Below are positions 1 through 10,710 of a stretch of DNA of 64,000 nt, in pieces. The position numbers and the translations under genes are program-made. How positions within the stretch are numbered: position 1 is the stretch's first letter; each line of letters opens with the position of its first letter. Source of the DNA: Reticulitermes speratus (taxonomy: Eukaryota > Arthropoda > Insecta > Blattodea > Rhinotermitidae); contig JAJKFL010000003.1 in NCBI GenBank assembly GCA_021186555.1, positions 461,001 through 525,000 of the forward strand. Reading direction: 5' to 3'. Under the pieces are notes generated by a model that did no database searches, was not told where the DNA came from, and saw only the letters and a list, made by a program, of their open reading frames with translations.

Positions 1-942
1 AGACAATAATGACAGATAAAAGGAAACAAGTGGAGAAAGGAGTTTAAACGACAAAGGACTGTACAGGCCGTTAATAATGATATCTTGAGAGCAACGTTTG
101 TGCACCTACCGCCATGTGCAGTCATGAATTTCTTTACTGGAAGCCCGACAAGCAACAACAATGAATCAGAAATTAATTCTCAATATTTAGTTTCCGTAAT
201 GACTGAAATTCTTTTTACGACTTCGACGTAACAGCAGAGTAGCGCTAAAATTTTCGGATTGAACACAGTAAATCAGTCAAACATGATGCATAAGTAGCAG
301 TGCGTTCTTTTAGACGTTCACAATGTAATATTTCGCAAAACGTTGCAATACGATGAATTTTGCTTTGGTATTTATTAAACCGACACTTACAATTTTATTT
401 GGCGTGTGTAAATCTTTCCCTCCTCCAACCGCTTTTTTTCTGCCTCTCTTCAGCCATACAAATTTCCACTGTTCACTGTCAGTACTAATGCTGAAATAAT
501 TGGAAGACTTTAGAAAATGACGAGGAATCATAGCAATATTACGGGATAGCAGTAGGAAACATGGACTAAAAATTAAAAGGGCCAGAATTAATTGCATTTA
601 GCCTTGCAGTGCATTTCATGCGAATTCGAATCTCTTATTCCGCATATACGGTACAAACCCTCGGAAGAACGTCTTGTTCACTTGTCAGCCGTACTACATC
701 CGAATTACTATTATGTTCTTTGTGGCAAGCTCGGTGACAAAACACGGACAATTTAGTCTTTTGAAACTACATCCGGCCTCGAATGATTACATGTGTGGGC
801 AATGAGGACGTTTGGTAACCGTGCCTAGACGACTGCGCGGGAATATATGAAAGTATGCGGATGACGCAGTGCAGCTCGAGGGACATGTGTGGTCCTTGAC
901 ACGTAGGACATTCTTTGTGTAAACAACTACAGAAAATTAAGC

Positions 943-944
<2 letters not shown>
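1..944. other. Unassigned DNA
   Basis: No gene or known repeat is recognised. A 95-codon minus-strand frame at 310-597 has a hydrophobic start but no family resemblance. Confidence 0.5.

Positions 945-976
<32 letters not shown>
945..976. repeat. (ATT)n microsatellite
   Basis: About ten ATT triplets lie directly before a SINE. Such simple repeats often mark the ends of retroposed copies. Confidence 0.8.
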
Positions 977-984
977 GTGGTGGG

Positions 985-1245
985 CAGCCAGAATAACTCA
1001 GTGGTACAGTGACTTAGCTACTGGCTCGTAAGACCGAGGAATCATGGTTCTATTCCCGGCAGGCGTAGGAGACTATTTCCTTCCCTAAAAAGTGCAGACG
1101 GCTCTGGGGCACACTCAACCTCATATCCATTGGGACTGGGGCTCTTCCCTCGGAAGTAAAGCGACTACGGCATGAAGCTATCTCCACTCCGCCTCCCCTC
1201 TCCAAAATCTTCATGGCATTATGCGTAATGACCTACAGGAACAAT
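985..1245 (+). mobile_element. tRNA-derived SINE (family 1)
   Basis: The head has a tRNA-like A box (ataactcagtggtacagtg) and B box (gttctattcccggc), the internal promoter of RNA polymerase III. It is followed by a ggctctggggc block and a tail block ending in clustered ctcc motifs. The same order of blocks recurs at 13788, 20690, 41010 and 62530 on the plus strand and at 45690 and 57360 on the minus strand, so this is one dispersed family about 250-300 bp long. SINEs encode no protein and are copied by LINE machinery. Confidence 0.7.
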
Positions 1246-2392
1246 TTTATCATTATTGTATTTTATGTGAACATTAGTTACTCTATGATTTCAAGTATAA
1301 AGTATTAACAATTGCCATATTTCCGATACCGGCTTTGTCTTCAACCACAGGTAAGAAAAAAAAGAAGCGTAATTTCTGTGGTCCGTTAAACAAAAAACAT
1401 GTTACTTATCCTCTTTATTTAGAAGCTACAAACATATGTTTATATTTCGTTTTATTTACCATGGAGTCCCCTTATTATTAATGTTGATTATTTATTTATT
1501 TATTTATTATCGACCTACCAAACTGTTCATGCATATATTAAGAGCATCATACGTATCTCATTGGATCCGATAATCATTTGGTTTTATAACATGTCTATGT
1601 ATGAACTTGCTAGTTTATTAATGTACGCCCCACAAGCCATTGAATGTTTAAGCAGATAGGTAAATTGCTAAATAATTCAAATTGAAATGAAATTCTTTGA
1701 AATCTAACGACTGTTTATTTAATCAGTAACAACTACAATAAAACTGCAGTGCTTGTGTTTTCAATAGCGGCAAAGTGGCCAATGGGAATATAATGTATAT
1801 ACAATGTCATAATAGAAATTACATTTATGAGCTGTTTTAAGAAAGGAAAAGGCGACACTCTTCTACGTATGGGATATAGTGCTCGTCGGATCTAGAGTCA
1901 AATACTCATGAGGTTTGTTGTTTCACCAGTTGGCACTCAGTGAGTTTCATTGGCACAGATTTTGGCTCTCTTTTCTGGCTCAGGAGTTGAAACTGTTGTT
2001 AATAAAATCTTATTAAGTCAGGAAATGTCATTATTTGGACTTTTTGGCTCAGAACTTGATGCACATATCTTGTGTTGACTCACGTTTTGGGGTCGTCCAA
2101 AAATGACGTCATAGATTTTGGCTTAAAATTTACCCCCAAACCCTCTTGTCACATTTCGTCACAAAAGACTGACCCCCTCTTTCCAAAATGTTTTCACAAA
2201 ATTATGCCCCCCCCAAGCCATAAGAAAATGAATTGGCAATAGAAAGTAGTCGCCCCTGTTTAAAGCCAAAACACTTACCAGTCCGTACTAATTTTCTAAT
2301 GCAAAACATAATAAAAACCAATTTAATTTTATCAATCCCGTTGTGTATATTTAATCACATAGACACAGACTACACAATTTAGGCCTACTGGT
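1246..2392. other. Unassigned AT-rich DNA
   Basis: No gene is seen. It contains a short (TTAT)n run near 1488-1508. Confidence 0.5.
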
Positions 2393-5300
2393 AACAGTTA
2401 CGACAGGTCGCCTTCTACCCATTCATCAACAGTTACGACAGGTAGCCTTCCACCCATTCATCAACAGTTACGACAGGTCACCTTCCACCCATTCATCAAC
2501 AGTTATGCCAGGTAGCCTTCTACCCATTCATCAACAGTTACGACAGGTAGCCTTCTACCCATTCATCAACAGTTACGACAGGTCACCTTCCACCCATTCA
2601 TCAACAGTTATGCCAGGTAGCCTTCTACCCATTCATCAACAGTTACGACAGGTCACCTTCCACCCATTCATCAACAGTTACGACAGGTAGCCTTCTACCC
2701 ATTCATCAACAGTTACGACAGGTCACCTTCCACCCATTCATCAACAGTTACGACAGGTAGCCTTCTACCCATTCATCAACAGTTACGACAGGTCGCCTTC
2801 CACCCATTCATCAACAGTTACGACAGGTCGCCATCTACACATTCATCAACAGTTACGACAGGTCGCTTTCTACCCATTCATCAACAGTTACGACAGGTCG
2901 CCTTCCACCCATTCATCAACAGTTACGACAGGTCACCTTCTACCCATTCATCAACAGTTACGACAGGTCGCCTTCCACCCATTCATCAACAGTTACGACA
3001 GGTCGCCTTCTACCCATTCATCAACAGTTAGACAGGTCGCCTTCTACCCATTCATCAACAGTTACGAAGGTCGCCTTTACCCATTCATCAACAGTTACGA
3101 AAAGGTCGCCTCTACCCATTCATCAACAGTTACGACAGGTCGCCTTCTACCCATTCATCAACAGTTACGACAGGTCGCCTTTACCCATTCATCAACAGTT
3201 ACGACAGGTCGCCTTCTACCCATTCATCAACAGTTAAGACAGGTCGCCTTCTACCCATTCATCAACAGTTACGACAGGTCCCTTCTACCCATTCATCAAC
3301 AGTTACGACAGGTCGCCTTTACCCATTCATCAACAGTTACGACAGATCGCCTTCTACCCATTCATCAACAGTTACGACAGGTCGCCTTCTACCCATACCC
3401 TTCATCAACAGTTACTGACAGGTCGCCTTCTACCCATTCATCAACAGTTACGACAGGTCGCCTTCTACCCATTCATCAACAGTTACGACAGGTCCCTTCT
3501 ACCCATTCATCAACAGTTACGACAGGTCGCCTCTACCCATTCATCAACAGTTACGACAGGTCGCCTTTACCCATTCATCAACAGTTACGACAGGTCGCCT
3601 TCTACCCATTCATCAACAGTTACGACAGGTCGCCTTCACCCATTCATCAACAGTTACGACAGGTCGCCTTCTACCCATTCATCAACAGTTACGACAGGTC
3701 GCTTCTACCCATTCATCAACAGTTACGACAGGTCGCCTTTACCCATCATCAACAGTTACGACAGGTCGCCTTCTACCCATTCATCAACAGTTACGACAGG
3801 TCCCTTCTACCCATTCATCAACAGTTACGATAGGTCGCCTTCTACCCATTCATCAACAGTTACGACAGGTCCTCTTTACCCATTCATCAACAGTTACGAC
3901 AGGTCCCTTTACCCATTCATCAACAGTTACAAGGTCGCCTTCTACCCATTCATCAACAGTTACGACAGGTCGCCTTTACCCATTCATCAACAGTTTACGA
4001 CAGGTCGCCTTCTACCATTCATCAACAGTTACGACAGGTCGCCTTCTACCCATTCATCAACAGTTACGATAGGTCGCCTTCTAACCATTCATCAACAGTT
4101 ACGACAGTCGCTTCTACCCATTCATCAACAGTTACGACAGGTCGCCTTCACCCATTCATCAACAGTTACGACAGGTCGCCTTCTACCCATTCATCAACAG
4201 TTACGACAGGTCGCCTTCTACCCATTTCATCAACAGTTACGATAGGTCGCCTTCTAAACCATTCATCAACAGTTACGACAGTCGCCTTTACCCATTCATC
4301 AACAGTTACGACAGGTCGCCTTCTACCCATTCATCAACAGTTACGAAGGTCGCCTTCTACCCATTCATCAACAGTTACGACAGGTCGCCTTTACCCATTA
4401 TCAACAGTTACGACAGGTCGCCTTTACCCATTCATCAACAGTTACGACAGTCGCCTTCTACCCATTCATCAACAGTTACGACAGGTCGCTTCTACCCATT
4501 CATCAACAGTTACGACAGGTCGCCTTCTACCCATTCATCAACAGTTAGACAGGTCGCCTCTACCCATTCATCAACAGTTAACGACAGGTCAGCCTTCTAC
4601 CATTCATCAACAGTTACGAAGCGTCTCCCTTCTACCCATTCATCAACAGTTACGACAGGTCGCCTTTACCCATTCATCAACAGTTACGACAGATCGCCTT
4701 CTACCATTCATCAACAGTTACGACAGGTCCCTTCTACCCATTCATCAACAGTTACGAAGGTCACCTTCTACCATTCATCAACAGTTACGACAGGTCGCTT
4801 ACCCATTCATCAACAGTTACGACAGTCGCCTCTACCATTCATCAACAGTTACGACAGGTCGCCTTCTACCATTCATCAACAGTTACGACAGGTCGCCTTC
4901 TACATTCATCAAGTTCGACAGTGTCCTTCAACATTAGACAGGTCGCTTTACCATTCATCAACGTTACGACAGGTCGCCTTTACCCATTCATCAACAGTTA
5001 CGACAGGTCGCCTTCTACCCATTCATCAACAGTTACGACAGGTCCCTTACCATCATCAAATTACGACAGTCGCTTTACATTCATCAACAGTTACGACAGT
5101 CGCCTTTACCCATTCATCAACAGTTACGACAGGTCGCCTTCTACCCATTCATCAACAGTTACGAAGGTCGCTTCTACCATTCATCAACAGTTACGACAGG
5201 TCGCTTTACCCATTCATCAACAGTTACGACAGGTCGCCTTCTACCCATTCATCAACAGTTACGACAGGTCGCCTTCTACCCATTCATCAACAGTTACGAC

Positions 5301-6526
5301 AGGTCGCCTTCTACCCATTCATCAACAGTTACGACAGGTCGCCTTTACCATTCATCAACAGTTACGACAGGTCGCCTTCTACCCATTCATCAACAGTTAC
5401 ACAGGTCCTTCTACCCATTATCATTTTACCATTCATAACAGTTACGAAGGTCGCCTTCTACCCATTCATCAACAGTTACGACAGGTCCTTTACCAATTAT
5501 CAACAGTTACGAAGGTCGCCTTACCCATTCATCAACAGTTACGACAGGTCGCCTTCACCCATTCATCAACAGTTACGACAGATCGCCTTCAACCCATTCA
5601 TCAACAGTTACGACAGGTCGCCTTCACCATTCATCAACAGTTACGACAGGTCGCCTTCTACCATTCATCAACAGTTACGACAGGTCGCCTTCTACCATTC
5701 ATCAACAGTTACGAAGGTCGCCTTCACCATTCATCAACAGTTAGACAGGTGCTACCCATCTTCACATACGACAGTCCCTACCATCATCAACAGTTACACA
5801 GTCGCCTTCTAACCATTCATCAACAGTTTACGAAGGTCGCCTTTACCCATTGCATCAACAGTTACGAAGTCGCCTTTACCCATTCATCAACAGTTACGAC
5901 AGGTCGCCTTCACCCATTCATCAACAGTTACGATAGGTCGCCTTCACCCATTCATCAACAGTTACGACAGGTCGCTTCTACCCATTATCAACAGTTAGAA
6001 GGTCTGCCTTTCACAGTCATCAACGGTTTACATTAGATCGCTTTCATTCATCAACATTCGAACAGGTCCCTTCTACACATTCAATAACAGTTACGGACAG
6101 TCGTCATTCTACACCATTTCATCAACAGTTACGGAATAGTGCCTTTACCAATTATGCAAGTTAGATAGATCGCCTTACATTATAATGTTTAAGAAGTGCT
6201 ACATTCATACAGTTAGATAGGTCACTTTCCACATTCTCAACAGTTACACAGGTGTTTTCTTCTCAAATTACACAGGTTTTACCCATTATCAAAGTTACGC
6301 TGGTCGCTTGCTACATTGCAAATCAGTTAGGCTAGGTGCTTCATACCATTTCACGTTTATGACGCCTTTCAATTCTCACAGTTACGAGGTCGATTTACAT
6401 GTATCAAAGTTAGGAAAGTCCTCTACATCATCAACAGTACGAAGTCACCTTCTAACCCAGTCATAAAGTTAGACAGGTCACCTTCACCCATTCAACAGTT
6501 ACGGAAGGTCACCTTGTACGCTTCTC
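2393..6526. repeat. 35 bp minisatellite array, about 118 units
   Basis: The unit combines cagttacgacaggtcgcc with ttctacccattcatcaa and repeats every 35 bp for about 4.1 kb. From 2393 to about 2960 the units are nearly perfect, and two variants alternate (ggtagcc with ttctaccc, ggtcacc with ttccaccc), giving a 72-70 bp dimer pattern. From about 3030 single-base losses accumulate, and after about 6000 the units are barely recognisable. Because 35 is not a multiple of three, all three frames cycle through the unit and produce a long spurious open frame at 4921-6036. There is no sign of function. Confidence 0.97.
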
Positions 6527-7440
6527 AACGTCTGAACGGGTGCGGAATCTCGTCCACCGATTCGATCCGACCGTCCAGTCCTCTAGCGATTGCTAACGAT
6601 TGCGTATCCGTCTCATTAAATGGTTTACGACTGAAAATGAAGATACACGAAAGGTAAGCATTCTTGGCCTAATATTCGGATAAATCAGGACTGCGTTACC
6701 CAGGATGAGGAAATACGATAAATCATGCCTTCACCCGTTTAAACTAGATTTACAAGAATTGTGAAATAGAATGCAATACTGCCGAAACTCGACCATGGCC
6801 TTCAGAAAAAAACAGTGATATTGCAAATAATATTCAATAAATAAGATTCCCTGGGCCAGAGAAATTAAATGAGAAATAATCACGAAGTCTAATGCCGCTC
6901 AAGTGTCTATTTTCAACCTTATCCCAGAGTACACGGATGCATTTTTTCTATGTTGGCACGAGCTTAAAAATTCCTTCGCGATAGAAATCGAGCACTTCAT
7001 TCTCATCCATTCTTTAAATTCATTTCTCATCCTCAAGACTGCAGACTTTGCTACTTTCCAAGTGTTGCTTCAGCGGCCTAAGCAAGAACTGGTCTGTCGT
7101 GAGATGTGAACCTTCAGCAAGCACATGCAATACAAATAACGCAGGTCGGACAAATTAATATCATTTCATTGGGACTTCCTCGACATGCACCTTGTTGGGT
7201 AGCTGAACAAGAGTTGGTGGTGACCTATTTAACAATAATGACGAAATGAAAATGGCTGTTCAAATGGTTGCTCATGAATTGTTGTGAATTCAGAGGCCTT
7301 AGTTCTACGAAGACGGAATTTTTAAGCTCGTGCTACATCGTAGTGACTTTCGTTTTAAGTTTTACGACTTAGGTAACCTTATTTGTAGAATATCTCGCGG
7401 ACTAAAAATATTACTGTGGACATTATGCACTGTCTAAGGT
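6527..7440. other. Unassigned DNA
   Basis: Nothing is recognised. A 68-codon frame at 6903-7109 has no supporting features. Confidence 0.5.
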
Positions 7441-7480
7441 AGCGTTTCTCAAGTTTGCTCGCGGACCCCTGTTGGCTTCG
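7441..7480 (-). repeat. hAT-like terminal sequence
   Basis: The string tagcgtttctcaagtttg followed by gcggacccc resembles the terminal inverted repeats of hAT transposons. It lies downstream, on the minus strand, of the broken hAT transposase at 8195-8720 and could be that element's 3' end. No matching opposite terminus was found, so this is tentative. Confidence 0.4.
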
Positions 7481-7711
7481 AAAAATAACCACGGATCTTC
7501 ACGTCCTTGCTCATGTAAATATAGGTCTCCGGATGATAGCTAGCCAAAATTTAAAATTTATATCTTTGAAGTGATTATACACATGTTATGTTTACAATCT
7601 ACCTTTTTTGGACTGACACAAAAAAATACTGAATAATGAACTGTCACTATTTGAATATACATTGAATCTTACAGCACTGGGTACTATTGTGAACTTCTTT
7701 CTTTTTCTTTA

Positions 7712-8194
7712 TCATGTCCGGATCATAAATTGAAGATTTTTTGCCCAGTATTGGGCTACGTCAAATCCTTTTTTATTTGCAAGCCATAAATACTCGAGTA
7801 GCATTTCTGGGGGCAGTCCCTGCATGACAGGAGATGCCCCGTATCTTGTACCTCTCCACAGCCACAATACAGGTCGTCGGAGTTTGTTTTGCCCCATTTC
7901 ACCTTATTTGTTTTTACTGGTGCCACCCCTGTTCTAATGCGGTTAAGAGATTTCCAAGTATTGAAATCAAGGAGGTGGCTACCAGGGCAAATCTGGGTAA
8001 GGGGGAAGACTTCAGGTGGTTTATTATGAAGAATGGTGTTGTTTATTCGTTCCACGAAGTCCCTTGAAGTTGAGAGGGATTGTAGACAACTGAATTCTCT
8101 TGTCGGGTGCGACTTCCAGTCTGTACCGATATTTAGATTTTGTTGCTGCATCCCTTGAAAATCCAGCTTCGCAGATAATTTGTGGGAAAGGAAT
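7712..8194 (-). pseudogene. LINE C-terminal fragment (zinc-knuckle tail)
   Basis: This is the C-terminal end of a non-LTR retrotransposon polyprotein. The minus-strand translation contains WKSLNRIRTGVAP, then WGKTNSDDLYCGCG, then a short CGCG-to-HLLSC stretch. This matches the W-x-LNRIRTG ... WG ... C-x-CG ... H-x4-C pattern found after the reverse transcriptase or RNase H region of insect Jockey-like elements. The last part (LLEYLWLANKKGFDVAQYW) lies in a different frame, so there is at least one frameshift near 7830-7850. The reverse transcriptase core is absent, making this a 5'-truncated dead copy. It directly follows hAT transposase sequence on the same strand, with hAT-like sequence also beyond it, so it may be nested inside the DNA transposon. 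The clade is not resolved. Confidence 0.65.
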
Positions 8195-8720
8195 AAGTCT
8201 AAGCACTGCACATTTAGACAGTAAGTCTTCCTATTTGCTCTTCTGGAAAAAGTAACGTACAAATACAAGTACTGCTGCTAGCGCTGACATGTCTGTTGTG
8301 TCGTCAAGTTGCACAAAAACATGGCCTTAAGTCACGACACCAATCTTTTTCTATATCTTTTGACAAATATTAAATGCGACGTTTAACAGTATTGTTAGAT
8401 AACTAAACTGTTTCAACTTTCTTTTTGGACTGTTCGCCAAACACAAAAGTTGCCATTTTCACGGCACATGTTTTAATTAGGATTTCTGCAACCGTATGCA
8501 CTTCTGCAAGTGCAATAAGGTAACTCTCTCTGTAGCAGGCCTCGGTAGCATTTTCATTATCAGTGTTTGAACATTTCACCACAATGCTCTGACAGTTTGT
8601 TAATGTCACAAGCTTAAGCTTGAAGAAAAAATACAGGCAATTTTTCCTTATATTCAGGGTAATTCATATCACGATGTCTACGAAGTTTGGCAGATAACAG
8701 AACTGTTTATTTTAGTGCCA
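8195..8720 (-). pseudogene. hAT transposase N-terminal fragment (BED-finger, ZBED5-like)
   Basis: Read on the minus strand, three blocks match the N-terminal half of hAT transposases of the ZBED5/SCAND3-like type. First, KLRRHRDMNYPEYKEKL (about 8640-8693) is the end of a BED zinc finger, whose final H-x4-H-like part binds DNA. Second, YRESYLIALAEVHTVAE plus a FGEQSKKK stretch (about 8408-8543) is the conserved helical region, followed by LSNNTVKRRI. Third, VQLDDTTDMSAL (about 8270-8314) carries the D-E/D-S/T-D block that begins the RNase H-like catalytic fold. Stops and at least two frame changes separate the blocks, so it is a pseudogene. The C-terminal catalytic half is missing, and a LINE fragment begins where it should continue. 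Confidence 0.75.
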
Positions 8721-8730
8721 CTGGAGTGTA

Positions 8731-9231
8731 TTGTTTGCTATTTGTGACAGTGTTCAAAGCTGCTGGATTTCGAGAAAAATGCGAACATTGAATTTACACG
8801 TGGCATTGGAACACACGTCAGAGTCTTGTTGTATCAATGAGGACTACTTACTAACGAGGCTTGAAAATTTTCAAAAACACATCTCCCGAAAATGTCTGTT
8901 TATTATTACGCTTTTAATGTCTGCATGGAAAAGAACACCATATCGTGGCTACGGTAAAGAAGTATTTCATTTTACAGGCATTGTTTCTTACAAAAAGAAT
9001 ATTAATATACTGAAACATTTTCTGCCATCAGTAGCTGTAGATTTTGACCAATTTCAAGCATTGCTGGAACCTTCATCACTGCTAGACCTTCATCCATTGC
9101 TGCGCCACCTTCTACTTCTGGAAGTCATCAGTTGCTGGATTTTCGTCCATTGTCGAAAGCTGGACATTTGGCCCTTGCCGGAACTTGTAGTCTTGCTGGA
9201 ACATCTGGAGTTTTCTGCTCACATTCAGTAG
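8731..9231 (+). other. Unrecognised 166-codon open frame
   Basis: A plus-strand frame of 166 codons lies directly upstream of the hAT fragment and on the opposite strand. I recognise no domain, signal peptide or membrane segment. The last third is made of loose repeats of a gctgga/ccagca motif, which lowers the chance that it is coding. It may be a chance frame in the 5' part of the decayed hAT element. Confidence 0.2.
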
Positions 9232-9984
9232 CATCTGAATCACAACACAATTTCAGTTGTCTCAATTTGCCGAAACTATTCTGTGTCAAGTAAAGTCGAT
9301 CCATAAAGCAAGGATATAAAAGGGGAAGAAGCATCAGAACTGTCATCTGACTTCAGCGGAGAATATAAGGGTCACTTTTGAGGGAGGTCTAAAATTGAAA
9401 AGAGAATATGCTCGAAAAGAGAAACAATCAGCAAAGATGCATAGCTTTTCCAATTGGTCGATTTCAATTCTAATGTAGAAACGGGAGAAGAAGGAGATGA
9501 TGATAAAAAATCTTACATGTGAGTTTTGCGGAGTTAAAGTGGGGTCAGTCAGAGAGCAGAGATGAATGTAAATTTCTTATGAATGGCAAGTAGTATCTTA
9601 ACGATTTAAGTGTTGAAGCCCAAGGCCAAAAGCAGAATATTTGTAGCAAATATCTGTGATCTGAAATGCCTCTAGTTTCAATTGCAATGACCTCAGGTTT
9701 TAGTTGCAACGCCGTAATTGTAGAGAAATGCCAATTTTTTAAAGAGTTGTTTTGTAATCTCACATATTGATATATTTCTTTACGTCATTTCAAAAATAAT
9801 TAAATAATACTTTTAATGGTTTTTGTGCTTTGGTTTGAAATGCTTGGAATAGCTGCGCTGTAGGCTACCATCCTTTTGTTCACCTATAAGTAATAAAAAT
9901 AGTGAAATAGTAAAAATAATGATAATAATAGTTCTTAGTGATATGTTTTGACCAGGGCCGCTTTTAAATACATGTGCATTACAG
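9232..9984. other. Unassigned AT-rich DNA
   Basis: No gene or named repeat is recognised. Confidence 0.5.
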
Positions 9985-10042
9985 AATAATAATAATGATA
10001 ATAATGATAATAATAGTAGTAATAATAATAATAATAATAAAG
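9985..10042. repeat. (AAT)n-rich microsatellite
   Basis: Imperfect AAT/GAT triplets. Confidence 0.8.
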
Positions 10043-10393
10043 CAGTAATTTAACTTGCAGCATGCAGAGCACTGTAGTAACAACACAAAGACACGCAATG
10101 TACGTATAGACGTAATATTGAGGCGCGTTACCTTAACCGTTGTTAACATGGAAAAGCAATAATTATTACATGTTCTAAGTGTGTGTCTGTAGCCTTAGTT
10201 ATCCAGCATGAAATGCGCATGCGCCGTATTATATTGTCATCTGTGACCTGTCTGCTTCTATCATATTTTTCCACATTATCTCATAACCGGCACGAGTTTC
10301 GGAGAAATGTTATTGAACATAAAATGTGTGTTTTGATTTCTTCTACAACTTTTGTCTGACACGTTTCTCATGCTAAGGAGAACTGAGCGAGAT

Positions 10394-10479
10394 ATTATCA
10401 TAAATGTACGTAGGTCTTCATGTGTCAAGTACCGTTATTATCATAAATGTACGTAGGTCTTCATGTGTCAAGTACCCGT
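10394..10479. repeat. 43 bp tandem duplication
   Basis: Two almost identical copies of a segment beginning attatcataaatgtacg and ending tgtcaagtacc lie head to tail with a 43 bp period. The near identity suggests a recent event. Confidence 0.9.
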
Positions 10480-10529
10480 TAATCTTGTCAGAATTTACTG
10501 AGACTTGAATTTTCTGGACAGATGTTCGA

Positions 10530-10678
10530 AGAATAAAGAAACATAAATTTTCACAAAAATAATTCCAATGGAAGCCGAGTTGTTCCATGCGGACGGACAG
10601 GCAGACAAATGGACAGACTGACAGGCAGACACGACGAAACTAATAGTCGCTTTTCGCAATTTTGGGAACGCGCCTAGC
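10530..10678 (+). repeat. Dispersed repeat R1
   Basis: This segment runs from aattttcacaaaaat through ggaagccgagttgttccatg and a gacagac-rich stretch to ttttgggaacgcgcct. Related copies occur at 51560-51735 (plus) and 30060-30190 (minus). In all three the similarity ends near a gcgcct/gcgtct motif. The class is unknown; it could be the end of a larger element. The Penelope-like sequence begins immediately after it. Confidence 0.65.
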
Positions 10679-10710
10679 AACAATACGAAAGAAGAACTGC
10701 TACATTCTTT

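Noticed and set aside
310-597. 95-codon frame with a hydrophobic start
   Set aside because: No domain, no splice or neighbour support, and within chance length for this composition.
4921-6036. 371-codon open frame
   Set aside because: It lies wholly in the 35 bp array and its product is the unit read in three cycling frames.
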